Source: Bacillota bacterium (GTDB lineage Bacteria > Bacillota > Bacilli > Paenibacillales > Paenibacillaceae). Taken from it: a DNA stretch of 64,000 bases. The notes beneath the pieces are model-generated. The model was not told the origin of the DNA. It did no database searches and worked only from the letters and a program-made list of their open reading frames with translations. This document shows positions 25,193 through 34,627 of this stretch, one piece after another. The DNA is taken from the NCBI GenBank assembly GCA_023391635.1, contig JAEWAQ010000052.1:62001-126000 (forward strand). The letters run 5' to 3'. Position 1 is the first letter of the stretch. Every line of letters begins with the position of its first letter. The translations under genes were made by a program, and so were the position numbers.

Positions 25193-26041
25193 ATGAAATA
25201 CGGCGCCAGCACGTTTATCTGGGTTTCGCCATTCTCGAACGACACGTTGTCGTTGATAGACAAGGTCCGCGATTTCGGGTACGACTATATCGAAATATGC
25301 ATCGAAGATCCGGCGACCATCGATACCACAGCGATACGCGGCAAGCTTGCGCAAGCGGGCATTGGCGCTTTGGTCTGCGGCGCTTTCGGTCCTGACCGCG
25401 ACATCAGCTCCGAGGATGCCAATGTCCGCGCCGGCGCGCTCCGGTACATCAAGACGTGCGTCGATATCGCGGTGGCGCTCGGTTCTCCACTCGTGTCCGG
25501 ACCGATGTTCTCCGCCACGGGAAAAACCAGGCTGCTGTCCGATGCCGAGAAGCGGCAGCAATGGGATTGGGCTGTTGAAAACATGAAGCTTGCGGCGGAT
25601 TACGCGGCGGAACGCGGCGTCAAGCTTGCCGTCGAACCGTTGAACCGTTTCGAGACTGATTTTATCAACACAGTGGAACAAGGACTTCGCTTTTTCGATC
25701 TGATCGGTAAAGACAACGTCGGCTTCCTGCTCGACACGTTCCATATGAATCTCGAAGAGAAAAACATTCCCGACGCCATCAGACACGCAGGCGGCAAAGT
25801 GTTCAATTTCCATTCCTGCGAGAACGATCGCGGCACGCCGGGAACCGGCCACATACCATGGCAGGATGTATCCGCGGCATTGCGCGACATCGGTTACGAC
25901 GGTCCCGTCGTCATCGAATCGTTCACGACGGAAATTAAAGAAATCGCCCGCGCCGTCTCGCAATGGAGACCGCTGGCCGCTTCTCAGGACGAGATCGGCG
26001 CCGAAGGCCTGCGGTTTTTGAAGCAGGTTATGCCAGTATGA
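25193..26041 (+). CDS. Tagatose/psicose 3-epimerase-like TIM-barrel protein
   Basis: 282 residues from the ATG at 25193, or 287 from an ATG at 25178; both have plausible upstream sites and the shorter start begins at the conserved MKYGASTF. Catalytic-type residues lie in AVEPLNRFETDF, LLDTFHMNLEE, FNFHSCENDRGTPGTGH and VVIESF, closer to the D-tagatose 3-epimerase family than the preceding paralogue. Its stop overlaps the next ATPase start (ATGA). The pair may carry out successive steps on one imported sugar. Confidence 0.9.
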   Translation: MKYGASTFIWVSPFSNDTLSLIDKVRDFGYDYIEICIEDPATIDTTAIRGKLAQAGIGALVCGAFGPDRDISSEDANVRAGALRYIKTCVDIAVALGSPLVSGPMFSATGKTRLLSDAEKRQQWDWAVENMKLAADYAAERGVKLAVEPLNRFETDFINTVEQGLRFFDLIGKDNVGFLLDTFHMNLEEKNIPDAIRHAGGKVFNFHSCENDRGTPGTGHIPWQDVSAALRDIGYDGPVVIESFTTEIKEIARAVSQWRPLAASQDEIGAEGLRFLKQVMPV

Positions 26042-27525
26042 TCGAATCGCTCGAAGTCAGCCATGTAAGCAAATCTTTCCGCGGCGTTCACGCGCTCAAG
26101 GATGTGAGTTTCGCGATCCACGGAGGGCAGATCAACTGTCTCGTCGGGGAGAACGGAGCCGGGAAATCGACCATCATCAAAGTGCTGGCCGGCTATCACA
26201 AGCCGGACGAAGGCCGGATTCTTATCGATGGAGAGGCCGTCGTCTTCCACAATCCCCGCGATTCCAAGAAATACGGCATCTCGGTGATCCATCAAGAGCT
26301 GCTTCTCGTCCCGCATCTGACGGTCGCCGAGAACATCTCGCTCGGGCAATGGCCGAGGAACGGCGCCGGCACCGTTCATTGGAAGGAGATGCACGAGCGG
26401 GCCCGCAAGTCGCTGGCGATGCTGGGCGCAAACATCGCCCCCGACGCTGTCGTGTCCAGTCTATCCACAGGCGAGCAGCAGTTGGTCGAAATTGCCCGTT
26501 CCTTGTCCCTGCGCACGGACGTGCTCATTCTCGACGAGCCGACGGCATCGCTTTCCGAGACGGAAGCCAGACGTCTGCTGAAAATCGTGAAAAGCTTGCG
26601 GGATCAAGGCTTGGCGATCTTGTACGTCTCCCACCGGCTAGAGGAAGTTTTCGAGCTGGCGGACATCATTACGGTGTTCCGGGACGGACGGATGGTGCAA
26701 ACCGATACGAAGCAGGCGATCACGCCCCATAATGCGGTGCGTTTGATGGTCGGCCGGGATGTCACGCTGGAACGGACACGCATCGCCCAGCGCGGCGACA
26801 AGGTCCTTGAAGTCAAAGGCTTGTCCAGGGCGGACGCGGTGCGCGATATTTCCTTCGACTTGCACCGGGGAGAAATTCTCGGGCTGGCCGGACTTGTCGG
26901 AGCGGGAAGAACGGAAATATTGCGGTTGATGTTCGGCGTCGACAAGAAGGACGCGGGGGAAATCCGAATCGACGGCCAGCGCGTGGAGATCGCCAGCAGC
27001 CTGGACGCGATCCGGCACGGAATCGCTTTGGTGCCGGAAGACCGTAAAACCCAAGGTCTCGTATTAAGCGGAACGGTGAAAGAGAACGTATCGCTCTCCA
27101 TCCTGAATCGCGTCAATAAATTCGGTTGGATCGATCAAAAACAGGAGAAGCAATTGGTTCAGCGCTACAAAGAAAAACTGCGCATCAAAACTCCATCTCT
27201 TGACACATCTGTCCTTTCGTTAAGCGGCGGCAACCAACAGAAAGTCGTGCTTGCCCGATGGCTCGCCACGAACCCGAAAATCCTGCTGCTGGACGAACCG
27301 ACACGGGGCGTGGACGTCGGCGCCCGGGCGGAAATCCAGCACATGATTGAAACCCTTGTTTCCCAAGGGCTATCGATCATCATGGTATCTTCTGATATCA
27401 TGGAACTGCTCGCCATGAGCGATCGGGTGATCGTCATCAAGGAAGGCAGAGCCGTTACCGAGCTTTATGGGGACAATGTGACCAAAGAAGAGGTGCTTAA
27501 ATATGCAACTGGAACCGGCAGCTAG
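26038..27525 (+). CDS. Sugar ABC transporter ATP-binding protein (RbsA type)
   Basis: 495 residues with two complete ABC domains: Walker A GENGAGKST, signature LSTGEQQ and Walker B LILDEPTASL in domain 1; LSGGNQQK and LLLDEPTRGVDVG in domain 2. Unlike the orphan ATPase at 22641 both signatures are intact. The ATG at 26038 overlaps the epimerase stop, and its end overlaps the permease start by 23 bases, so translation of the three genes is coupled. It energises uptake through the permease at 27503. Confidence 0.95.
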   Translation: MIESLEVSHVSKSFRGVHALKDVSFAIHGGQINCLVGENGAGKSTIIKVLAGYHKPDEGRILIDGEAVVFHNPRDSKKYGISVIHQELLLVPHLTVAENISLGQWPRNGAGTVHWKEMHERARKSLAMLGANIAPDAVVSSLSTGEQQLVEIARSLSLRTDVLILDEPTASLSETEARRLLKIVKSLRDQGLAILYVSHRLEEVFELADIITVFRDGRMVQTDTKQAITPHNAVRLMVGRDVTLERTRIAQRGDKVLEVKGLSRADAVRDISFDLHRGEILGLAGLVGAGRTEILRLMFGVDKKDAGEIRIDGQRVEIASSLDAIRHGIALVPEDRKTQGLVLSGTVKENVSLSILNRVNKFGWIDQKQEKQLVQRYKEKLRIKTPSLDTSVLSLSGGNQQKVVLARWLATNPKILLLDEPTRGVDVGARAEIQHMIETLVSQGLSIIMVSSDIMELLAMSDRVIVIKEGRAVTELYGDNVTKEEVLKYATGTGS

Positions 27526-28507
27526 AGCAGGTGGAGACAACGACTCCGGCAAAGGATTCAAAGGCAGCATGAAGCAGTATCTGGGCAGTCTGGGACTTCT
27601 GATCGTCATCGTCGTTTTCTGCATCGTCCTGAGCTTCCTCTCGCCCGTCTTTCTGTCGAAAATGAATCTGATCAATCTGTTAATGCAGTCTACGATTCTC
27701 GTTACGCTGGCTTTGGGTGTTACCTTTGTCATCATGACCGGCGGCATCGACCTTTCCGTCGGGGGTGTCATGGCGGTCTCGTCGGCCGTCGGGCTGGGCG
27801 CTATTGTATATGACGGCGTACCTGCCGTCATCGGCGTTCTGATCATGATTGTCATCGGCGCCGCATTCGGTTTCGCCAACGGGTTTCTCGTGACCAAGTT
27901 TTCCGTTCCTCCGCTCATCGTGACGCTCGCCACCATGGGCATCGCACGCGGGATCGTCTTGATCTATACGAACAGCGCGAACGTCAATCCCGTTCCGGAC
28001 AGCTTTATCTCGCTGGCAACGGGCAGATTGTTCTCCATTCCGTATCTGATCTTCGTCGTCGGCATTCTGGCGGTCATCGCGCACATCGTCCTCAAGCACA
28101 CCGTGTTCGGCAGATCGGTATATGCGGCTGGCGGCAACGAACTGGCCGCACGCCTTGCCGGGATCAAGACGAAGACCGTCATCACGCTCACCTATGTGAT
28201 TTCGGGCGCCATGGCGGCGATCGGCGGTTTTTTCCTCACGGCGCGGCTCGAATCGGCAGGACCGACGGCCGGTGTCGGCATCGAACTGACGGTAATCGCA
28301 GCGGTCGTGATCGGCGGCACCAGTCTGTTCGGCGGACAAGGCAACATTATCGGCACGATTCTCGGCGTCATTCTCATCGCGCTCGTATCCAATTCCGTCA
28401 ACTTGCTGGGCGTTCCGCCGGCATGGGATCAATTGGTCACCGGCGGCGTCATCCTCATTGCGGCACTGCTCGACGTATATCGCCGCAAGTTTCTCGCAAA
28501 AACCTAA
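27503..28507 (+). CDS. Sugar ABC transporter permease (RbsC type)
   Basis: A 334-residue integral membrane protein with about nine hydrophobic segments. Family motifs TGGIDLSVGGVMAVSSAVG and AAGGNELAARLAGIKTK mark the RbsC/AraH branch (BPD_transp_2). An N-terminal hydrophilic stretch of about 30 residues precedes the first membrane segment. It begins inside the ATPase gene and is followed by the binding-protein gene after 36 bases. Confidence 0.95.
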   Translation: MQLEPAARAGGDNDSGKGFKGSMKQYLGSLGLLIVIVVFCIVLSFLSPVFLSKMNLINLLMQSTILVTLALGVTFVIMTGGIDLSVGGVMAVSSAVGLGAIVYDGVPAVIGVLIMIVIGAAFGFANGFLVTKFSVPPLIVTLATMGIARGIVLIYTNSANVNPVPDSFISLATGRLFSIPYLIFVVGILAVIAHIVLKHTVFGRSVYAAGGNELAARLAGIKTKTVITLTYVISGAMAAIGGFFLTARLESAGPTAGVGIELTVIAAVVIGGTSLFGGQGNIIGTILGVILIALVSNSVNLLGVPPAWDQLVTGGVILIAALLDVYRRKFLAKT

Positions 28508-28543
28508 CACAAAGTTAAGTAAACCATAAGGGGTGCCATTCCA

Positions 28544-29581
28544 TTGAAATTAGCCAAAACATTGTTGTTCGCATTTGCCGTCATCCTGGTCATCGCAGGG
28601 TGCGGATCGAAAAATAACGACGGCGCTTCTCCGTCCGCATCGCAACCCGCCTCCCCTTCCGATTCAGCAAGCGTGTCTCCTTCGGACGCCACCTCCGGCG
28701 CGCCGAAGAAGATTGCCGTTCTGCTGTGGAGCCGCGGCTTCGAATTTATGGTCGCACTGGATCAAGGCATTCGCGACGAAGCCAAAAATCAAGGCGTGGA
28801 AGTAACCGTACTCGACGGACAAGCCAAAAGCGAAGTGCAAATTTCCCAGATCGAAGACAGCATCGCCAAAAAAGTCGACCTGATCATCCTGGCTCCCGCC
28901 AATTCCGACGAATTGGTGCCCGGCGTCAAGAAAGCCAACGAAGCGGGCATTCCGGTCGTCACCGTCGACAGCGTCGTATCCGAAGGCGCGGACGTCAAGG
29001 CGAGCATCGCGTTCAACAACAACGAAGCCGGCGCAACCCTCGCCAAATATTTGATCGACACGTACGGCACGGGCAAAGCGCTGGAGCTGACCGGCGCACC
29101 CGGCACGTACCATGCGGTTCTGCGCGGCGGCGGATTCAACGAAGGCATGAAAACGTCGTCGGACTGGACCGTCATCACGAAGAACGCCGAATGGTCCGCC
29201 GAGAAGTCGCAGAACATCACTGCCGACTCCTTGACGGCAGACCCTGGCATTACGGCCATCTTCACGCACAACGACGATATGCAGCGCGGCGTGCTCAGCG
29301 GCCTGCGCCAAGTCAACGCCCTCAAGGAACCGGGCGAGCAAGGCTATATCGCCCTCGTAGGCGTAGACGGAACGCCGGAGGCGCTGCAACGTATCCGTGA
29401 CGGCAAGCAAGATGCCACCATCCAGCAAGATCCGTTCGAGATGGGCGCATGGGCAGTGAAAGCAGCCGTCGACGTCCTCGCGGGCAAAGAAGTGGAGAAG
29501 CAACAATTGACGCCTCCGACGCTCGTTACGAAAGACAACGTCGACGATCCGAACCTCTGGGGCAACAAATTCAAAAAATAA
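28544..29581 (+). CDS. Sugar ABC transporter substrate-binding lipoprotein (RbsB type)
   Basis: 345 residues starting at a TTG with AAGGGG upstream. The signal peptide ends in lipobox VIAGC, then an Asn/Ser/Pro-rich linker, then a type I periplasmic-binding fold (KKIAVLLWSRGFEFMVALDQ; SIAKKVDLIILAPANSDEL; GYIALVGVDGTPEAL). It gives ligand specificity to the importer. The stem-loop after it may lower expression of the oxidoreductase behind. Confidence 0.94.
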   Translation: MKLAKTLLFAFAVILVIAGCGSKNNDGASPSASQPASPSDSASVSPSDATSGAPKKIAVLLWSRGFEFMVALDQGIRDEAKNQGVEVTVLDGQAKSEVQISQIEDSIAKKVDLIILAPANSDELVPGVKKANEAGIPVVTVDSVVSEGADVKASIAFNNNEAGATLAKYLIDTYGTGKALELTGAPGTYHAVLRGGGFNEGMKTSSDWTVITKNAEWSAEKSQNITADSLTADPGITAIFTHNDDMQRGVLSGLRQVNALKEPGEQGYIALVGVDGTPEALQRIRDGKQDATIQQDPFEMGAWAVKAAVDVLAGKEVEKQQLTPPTLVTKDNVDDPNLWGNKFKK

Positions 29582-29596
29582 CAGGCGTCAATCCAA

Positions 29597-29626
29597 GGGG
29601 GAGTGCCATCGGGTCACTCCCTTCCT
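29597..29626 (+). terminator. Stem-loop after the binding-protein gene
   Basis: GGGAGTG (29599-29605) pairs with CACTCCC (29615-29621), followed by only TTCCTT. It looks like a partial terminator or mRNA-stabilising loop. Confidence 0.5.
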
Positions 29627-29671
29627 TCACTCAAATCGATAGATACGCATATGGAGGGAACGATAGAAACG

Positions 29672-30718
29672 ATGCATACACCTTTAAAAATCATTCAGGT
29701 CGGGCTGGGCGGATGGGGATGGAGCTGGGCCTCCGTCGTGCAAGACTCTCCGCACTGGAAATTGGCCGCAGTCGTGGATCTGAACAAGCAGCTGCTGGTC
29801 GACGCTTGCAGCACCTATGGACTGGACCGATCCCTCGCGTTTACGAGTTTGCAGGAAGCCGTGGCAAACGTACGGGCCGATGCCGTTCTCGTCGTCGTGC
29901 CGCCGGAGCATCACGCGGCAGTCGCCATCGAAGCGTTCGAAAACAAGCTGCACGCCATCATTGAGAAACCGTTGGCCGCTTCGGTTGCGGACTCGCTGAA
30001 GATCGTCGAGGCGGCGCACAGGCATAACCGCAAGGTTATGGTCGCCCAGAACTACCGCTTCAAACGCGCGCCGCAAACGGTGAAGAACGTAGTTCAACAA
30101 GCGGTTATCGGAGAAATCGGCAGCGTGTTCATCAATTTTCAGAAAAATCCTCCGTTTACCGGATTCCGCCTCAAGATGGAAGAGCCTCTGATTTACGATA
30201 TGGCAATTCATCATTTCGACCAGATCCGCGGCATTCTCGGGCTCGAGCCCGTATCCGTCACGGCGGTCTCCTGGAACCCGCCATGGAGCATCTTCGACGG
30301 CAACGCTACTGCCCATGTGATCTTCGAGATGGAAGGCGGCGCTGTGGTCACCTATACGGGAAGCTGGGTGTCCCGTGGTTGGGAGACGACGTGGGACGGC
30401 GATTGGAGAATTCAAGGGGATGACGGAGAAATCCATTGGGCGGACAACCGGGTCGACGTGCGGCCGATCGACCTGTTCAAAACCGTCTTCCAGAAAGGCG
30501 CAACGGAAGCGGAAGGCAAGCTGAGGATGGACTTGATCGATATGCCGGCGGAAGAGCGCTGGGCATCGCTGGCCGAGTTTGCCGGCGCCATTCGTGAGGA
30601 TCGGGACCCCGAGACATCGGGCAGCGATAATCTGAAAAGCTTGGCAATGGTGCTCGGCGCGGTGGAATCGGCGAAAACGGGCAAGAAGGTTTATGTAAAA
30701 GATATACTGCGAGTGTAG
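29672..30718 (+). CDS. Gfo/Idh/MocA family oxidoreductase
   Basis: 348 residues. The N-terminal Rossmann motif VGLGGWGWSW binds NAD(P). IIEKPLAAS contains the family EKP catalytic lysine, and YDMAIHHFDQIRGILG carries the H..D active-site pair. AAGGAGG-like GGAGGG lies 13 bases before the ATG, a long spacing. As the last gene of the sugar operon it likely oxidises the imported sugar to a keto-sugar or lactone, a substrate for the two epimerase-like proteins. The specific sugar is unknown. Confidence 0.93.
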   Translation: MHTPLKIIQVGLGGWGWSWASVVQDSPHWKLAAVVDLNKQLLVDACSTYGLDRSLAFTSLQEAVANVRADAVLVVVPPEHHAAVAIEAFENKLHAIIEKPLAASVADSLKIVEAAHRHNRKVMVAQNYRFKRAPQTVKNVVQQAVIGEIGSVFINFQKNPPFTGFRLKMEEPLIYDMAIHHFDQIRGILGLEPVSVTAVSWNPPWSIFDGNATAHVIFEMEGGAVVTYTGSWVSRGWETTWDGDWRIQGDDGEIHWADNRVDVRPIDLFKTVFQKGATEAEGKLRMDLIDMPAEERWASLAEFAGAIREDRDPETSGSDNLKSLAMVLGAVESAKTGKKVYVKDILRV

Positions 30719-30833
30719 CCGGGACAACGTGCGGCCGCTCTATCGAACGCTTCGGCGGGAGCGCGGCGAACCAAGCGGTGCCCGTCGAAGCGATCCGCAA
30801 GTAGGATAGGAAGCATGATGGACAACCAATCAC
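30719..30833 (-). pseudogene. Truncated copy of the small membrane protein gene
   Basis: A minus-strand frame starting GTG at 30833 contains GTAWFAALPP, matching GTAWFAALHP of the intact gene at 30830-31060, and the DNA around it aligns (GCGAACCAAGC shared). After the first membrane segment the similarity stops and the frame runs into the antisense of the oxidoreductase gene. It looks like the relic of a tandem duplication. Confidence 0.55.
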
Positions 30834-31060
30834 CCGTCCAATAAAAACAGCAGCATAACCCCCACGGCACCAAGACCGAGGCCCGTCAACCGAATCATTC
30901 TATATCCGGCCCTCAGATTGTCGCTGCCGACAGCCTCTCTCTGAACGATCCCCCAGATGAAGCGGGGATGAAGCGCCGCGAACCAAGCCGTGCCGGCCAG
31001 AACGATCGTCATCATCGACAGGATGAAGGAAAGATGATGTGCTGATCTCACCCGAGTCAA
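30830..31060 (-). CDS. Small membrane protein with two transmembrane segments
   Basis: 76 residues from a TTG at 31060, or 73 from a GTG at 31051; the ribosome site is weak for both. The first hydrophobic segment is SFILSMMTIVLAGTAWFAAL and the second GLGLGAVGVMLLFLL, joined by a polar loop with GSDNLRAGYR. The layout resembles DUF6199-type small proteins of Bacillales (P..W....GS...Y), an uncertain match. It lies between the oxidoreductase and an AraC gene. Function unknown. Confidence 0.65.
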   Translation of the reverse strand: MTRVRSAHHLSFILSMMTIVLAGTAWFAALHPRFIWGIVQREAVGSDNLRAGYRMIRLTGLGLGAVGVMLLFLLDG

Positions 31061-31151
31061 ACCCCCGCCTTCGAATAATGTCCTCTCTTCTCTCTATGTC
31101 GGAAGCCCCGCGAAAGTGCATGCGAATGGCAATCGCGCCCTCGCCTGCCGA

Positions 31152-32036
31152 TTATTTGCGATATTCAGACGGGCTGCAGCGGAAGCGCGAACGGAACATT
31201 TTACTGAAATAGCTGAAATTCTCGAAGCCGCATGCCATCGCAGCCTCGGCAACCGTAACGTCAGGCTTCCGCAGCAGGTCCGCCGCTCTCTGCAGCCGGA
31301 AGCCGTTCAAATATTCAACCGGCGTTTTACGCAAATAAAGTTTAAACAGTCGGCTGAAATGCCCTTCGCTCAAGCCGGCTACCTGGGCCATTTCCTTGAT
31401 CGTAAGCTTGCGGTCATACTCCGCTTCAATATGAGTCAACACATGTATAAGTCGTTCCGGGGTCTCCGTACGCGATCCGTTCCATGGATTCTGCTCGATA
31501 ACGAGCCCGGCATCGGCATATTCGGCGAACGCGGTCAGGAGACCGCCCTTGAGACGAAGCGCCTTGCCGGGAGAATCGATCGTCTCCAGCGCGGTAAGCG
31601 ATGCAACGAGTCGGTAGATGACGGCGGCGGCCGGGTGATCACGGCGCAGATGATGCGGAAGCGCGACTTCGCCCCGCTGCAGCGGCAGCAGCAACTCCGC
31701 GGCCGGCTTGTCCTGCCTGCCGCTGCGGTTTGCCAGCCAATCGAGATCGAACACAAGCGCCGAATAAGCGCGGGGGCAATCCCTGTCTTCCCGTTCGTCA
31801 GGCTCATATCCACCGTGCAGTTCTCCTCCCGGAACGAACAACACTTCGCCTTCACGCACCTCATATGTCGCCAAGCCGACCTGGAAAATCGCCCGCCCCT
31901 GCTGCATCGCCAGAAATTCGTATTCGGCATGCCAATGCATGTCCAGCACCGGATCTCCCGCGTCCATCGCCATTCGATATAAGCCTACCGGAAAATCCGG
32001 TTGGCCGTGCTTACGATCCTCCTGCAGGTTTCGCAA
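31152..32036 (-). CDS. AraC family transcriptional regulator
   Basis: About 294 residues. The N-terminal cupin sensor reads MHWHAEYEFLAMQQGRAIFQVG. The C-terminal double HTH is KLTIKEMAQVAGLSEGHFSRLF and VAEAAMACGFENFSYFSKMF. A TTG at 32036 has GGAGG six bases upstream; the GTG at 32042 abuts the ribosome site and is less likely. It is divergent from the alpha-xylosidase gene, with a pair of 17-bp direct repeats between them, so it is the probable local activator. The ligand may be a xyloside or xylose. Confidence 0.9.
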   Translation of the reverse strand: MRNLQEDRKHGQPDFPVGLYRMAMDAGDPVLDMHWHAEYEFLAMQQGRAIFQVGLATYEVREGEVLFVPGGELHGGYEPDEREDRDCPRAYSALVFDLDWLANRSGRQDKPAAELLLPLQRGEVALPHHLRRDHPAAAVIYRLVASLTALETIDSPGKALRLKGGLLTAFAEYADAGLVIEQNPWNGSRTETPERLIHVLTHIEAEYDRKLTIKEMAQVAGLSEGHFSRLFKLYLRKTPVEYLNGFRLQRAADLLRKPDVTVAEAAMACGFENFSYFSKMFRSRFRCSPSEYRK

Positions 32037-32067
32037 GTCCACCCTCCAGTTCCGCCCCTTTTAATTA

Positions 32068-32136
32068 TCAGTATTATGTTATTATATCACATGATTATGC
32101 AAGATTTACGGATTATTCGTCAGTATAATGTTAGTA
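32068..32136 (+). promoter_or_regulatory. Direct repeats in the AraC/alpha-xylosidase divergent region
   Basis: TCAGTATWATGTTAKTA occurs at 32068-32084 and 32120-32136, 52 bases apart (about five helical turns) in the same orientation. The second copy contains TATAAT (32124-32129), a possible -10 of the xylosidase gene with no good -35. This is the arrangement expected for AraC-type operators at an activator-dependent promoter. Confidence 0.6.
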
Positions 32137-32178
32137 GACTGGAATAAATTCATCTCGACAGGAAGGAATGATTGCCAT

Positions 32179-34518
32179 ATGAAATTCAGCGACGGCTACT
32201 GGATGATGCGGGAAGGGTACGAGCAGATCGGCCCCTATGAAATCCACGATGTGAAAATCCGCGAAGACGGCATGACGCTGTACGCCACCCGCAAACACCT
32301 GAATCATCGCGGAGACACGCTGAACGAGCCGCTGCTCACGCTCGAATTCTCCTCACCCGTGCCTGATGTGATCCAGGCTTCCTTCAGCCACCATGCCGGA
32401 CAGCGCCGCGGCGCACCGGGCGGCTTCCCGCTCGCGGCAAGCGGGCAAGTCCAAATGAAGATCGAAGACCAGGAGGAATTCGTGCGGCTCACGAGCGGAG
32501 ACACGACGGTCACGGTAACGAAGCAGCATCCTGTATCGATCAGTTATGCGCACAAGGGCAGGAAGCTGACATCTAGCGGCACGCGTGCCACCGCCTTCGT
32601 AAAGTCGGCGGACGGACAGCACCATTTCCGGGAACAATTGGACCTTGGCGTCGGGGAGACGGTGTACGGGCTCGGAGAACGTTTCTCCGCATTCGTCAAG
32701 AACGGGCAAGTCGTGGACATCTGGAACCAGGACGGCGGCACGGCTTCGGAGCAGGCGTATAAAAATATTCCGTTCTATGTGACCAACCGCGGGTACGGCG
32801 TGTTCGTGAACCATCCCGAGCTCGTCTCCTTCGAAGTCGGCTCGGAGAAAGTGTCGAAGGTTCAGTTCAGCGTACCGGGCGAGCGGCTGGAATATTACGT
32901 GATCGGCGGCGATTCGCTCAAGGACGTGCTCGCCGGCTACACTTCGCTGACAGGCAAGCCTGCGCTGCCGCCGGCTTGGTCGTTCGGCCTGTGGCTGTCC
33001 ACCTCATTCACGACGAATTACGACGAAGAGACGGTCGCCAGCTTCGTGGAAGGCATGGCGCAGCGCGACCTCCCGCTGTCAGTATTCCACTTCGACTGCT
33101 TCTGGATGAAAGAATACGAATGGTGCAACTTCGAATGGGACGAGCGGGTATTCCCCGACCCGAAGGGCATGCTGCAGCGGCTGAAGGCGAAGGGCTTGCG
33201 CATCTGCGTCTGGATCAATTCTTACATCGCACAGAAATCGGCCTTGTTCGAAGAAGGCGCGGAGCGCGGCTACCTGCTCAAGCGACCCGACGGCAGCGTA
33301 TGGCAATGGGATCTGTGGCAGTACGGCATGGGCATCGTCGACTTCACGAATCCGGCCGCCTGCGCCTGGTTCAAGGAGAAGCTGGCTGTACTGCTCGACA
33401 TGGGCGTCGATTGCTTCAAGACCGATTTCGGCGAGCGGATTCCGACAGACGTCGTCTGGCATGACGGCTCCGACCCGATGCAGATGCACAATTACTATAC
33501 GCAGTTGTACAACAAGGTCGTATTCGAGCTGCTGGAGGAGAAACGCGGCAAAGGGGAAGCGGCGTTGTTCGCGCGATCGGCGACGGCGGGCGGACAGATG
33601 TACCCCGTGCATTGGGGCGGAGATTGCGAGGCGACGTACGAGTCGATGGCCGAGAGCTTGCGCGGCGGCTTGTCGCTCGGCTTGTCCGGCTTCGGCTTCT
33701 GGAGCCACGACATCGGCGGCTTCGAGCATACATCGCCGCCCGACCTGTACAAGCGCTGGGTGCAATTCGGCCTGCTGTCCAGCCATAGCCGCCTGCATGG
33801 CAGCACCTCTTACCGGGTGCCGTGGATTTACGACGAAGAGGCAGTCGACGTGCTGCGCAAGTTCACGAAGCTGAAGCATCGGCTGATGCCTTACTTGTTC
33901 GGACAATCCGTGGCAGCGTCGCGGATCGGATTGACGGTTATGCGCGCGATGGTGCTCGAATTCGGCAGCGATCCCGCCTGCGACTATCTGGATCGCCAGT
34001 ATATGCTCGGCGAATCGCTGCTCGTGGCGCCGATCTTCAATAGCGACGGGGAAGCGTCGTATTATTTGCCGCAAGGGGTATGGACGCACCTGCTCAGCAG
34101 AGAACAAGTGTCGGGCGGCTCCTGGCGGAGGGAACGCTATGATCACATGAGCCTGCCGCTGTATGTGCGCGAGAACAGCTTGATCGCGCTGGGCGCAAGG
34201 GAGGACCGGCCGGACTACGATTACGCCGACGGCGTCGCGCTAAAGCTGTTCGCGCTGCAGGATGGCGCGACTGCCGTAGCCGACGTGCCGACGCAGATAG
34301 GCGAATCGGCGTTGCGTGTCGCCGCATCCCGCTCCGGCGGCACGATCACCGTGCAAGCCGAAGAGGCCAACGCTACCGCGGGCAGTTGGAGTCTGGCGCT
34401 GCACGGCATCGCCTCCGTCGCCTCAGTAGAGGGCGGAGCGGCGGACGGCGTCGACGAATCAGGCCACGTACGGATTCGCCCTGCCGCAGGGTCATCCGAG
34501 ATTCGCATTCGGTTATAG
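32179..34518 (+). CDS. yicI: Alpha-xylosidase, glycoside hydrolase family 31
   Basis: 779 residues, matching YicI in length and motifs. The nucleophile is Asp416 in KTDFGERIP and the acid/base is Asp482 in VHWGGDCEATYESM, the same numbers as in E. coli YicI. It removes alpha-linked xylose from the ends of xyloglucan-type oligosaccharides. There is no signal peptide, so it acts inside the cell on imported sugars. The ATG at 32179 is chosen as the family start. The oligosaccharide transporter on the other strand (34.7-43.5 kb) may supply its substrate. Confidence 0.95.
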   Translation: MKFSDGYWMMREGYEQIGPYEIHDVKIREDGMTLYATRKHLNHRGDTLNEPLLTLEFSSPVPDVIQASFSHHAGQRRGAPGGFPLAASGQVQMKIEDQEEFVRLTSGDTTVTVTKQHPVSISYAHKGRKLTSSGTRATAFVKSADGQHHFREQLDLGVGETVYGLGERFSAFVKNGQVVDIWNQDGGTASEQAYKNIPFYVTNRGYGVFVNHPELVSFEVGSEKVSKVQFSVPGERLEYYVIGGDSLKDVLAGYTSLTGKPALPPAWSFGLWLSTSFTTNYDEETVASFVEGMAQRDLPLSVFHFDCFWMKEYEWCNFEWDERVFPDPKGMLQRLKAKGLRICVWINSYIAQKSALFEEGAERGYLLKRPDGSVWQWDLWQYGMGIVDFTNPAACAWFKEKLAVLLDMGVDCFKTDFGERIPTDVVWHDGSDPMQMHNYYTQLYNKVVFELLEEKRGKGEAALFARSATAGGQMYPVHWGGDCEATYESMAESLRGGLSLGLSGFGFWSHDIGGFEHTSPPDLYKRWVQFGLLSSHSRLHGSTSYRVPWIYDEEAVDVLRKFTKLKHRLMPYLFGQSVAASRIGLTVMRAMVLEFGSDPACDYLDRQYMLGESLLVAPIFNSDGEASYYLPQGVWTHLLSREQVSGGSWRRERYDHMSLPLYVRENSLIALGAREDRPDYDYADGVALKLFALQDGATAVADVPTQIGESALRVAASRSGGTITVQAEEANATAGSWSLALHGIASVASVEGGAADGVDESGHVRIRPAAGSSEIRIRL

Positions 34519-34549
34519 GCGCGAAATCCAAATCCAACGTGGCATGAAG

Positions 34550-34582
34550 GGAGAGGATCGATTAATAAATCCGGTCCTCTCC
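34550..34582. terminator. Stem-loop between convergent genes
   Basis: GGAGAGGA (34550-34557) pairs with TCCTCTCC (34575-34582). There is no T-tract on either side; it may terminate the alpha-xylosidase gene weakly. Confidence 0.45.
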
Positions 34583-34627
34583 GTAACCCACTCTATCTTA
34601 TACCTGCATGATCGAACATGATCGAAA

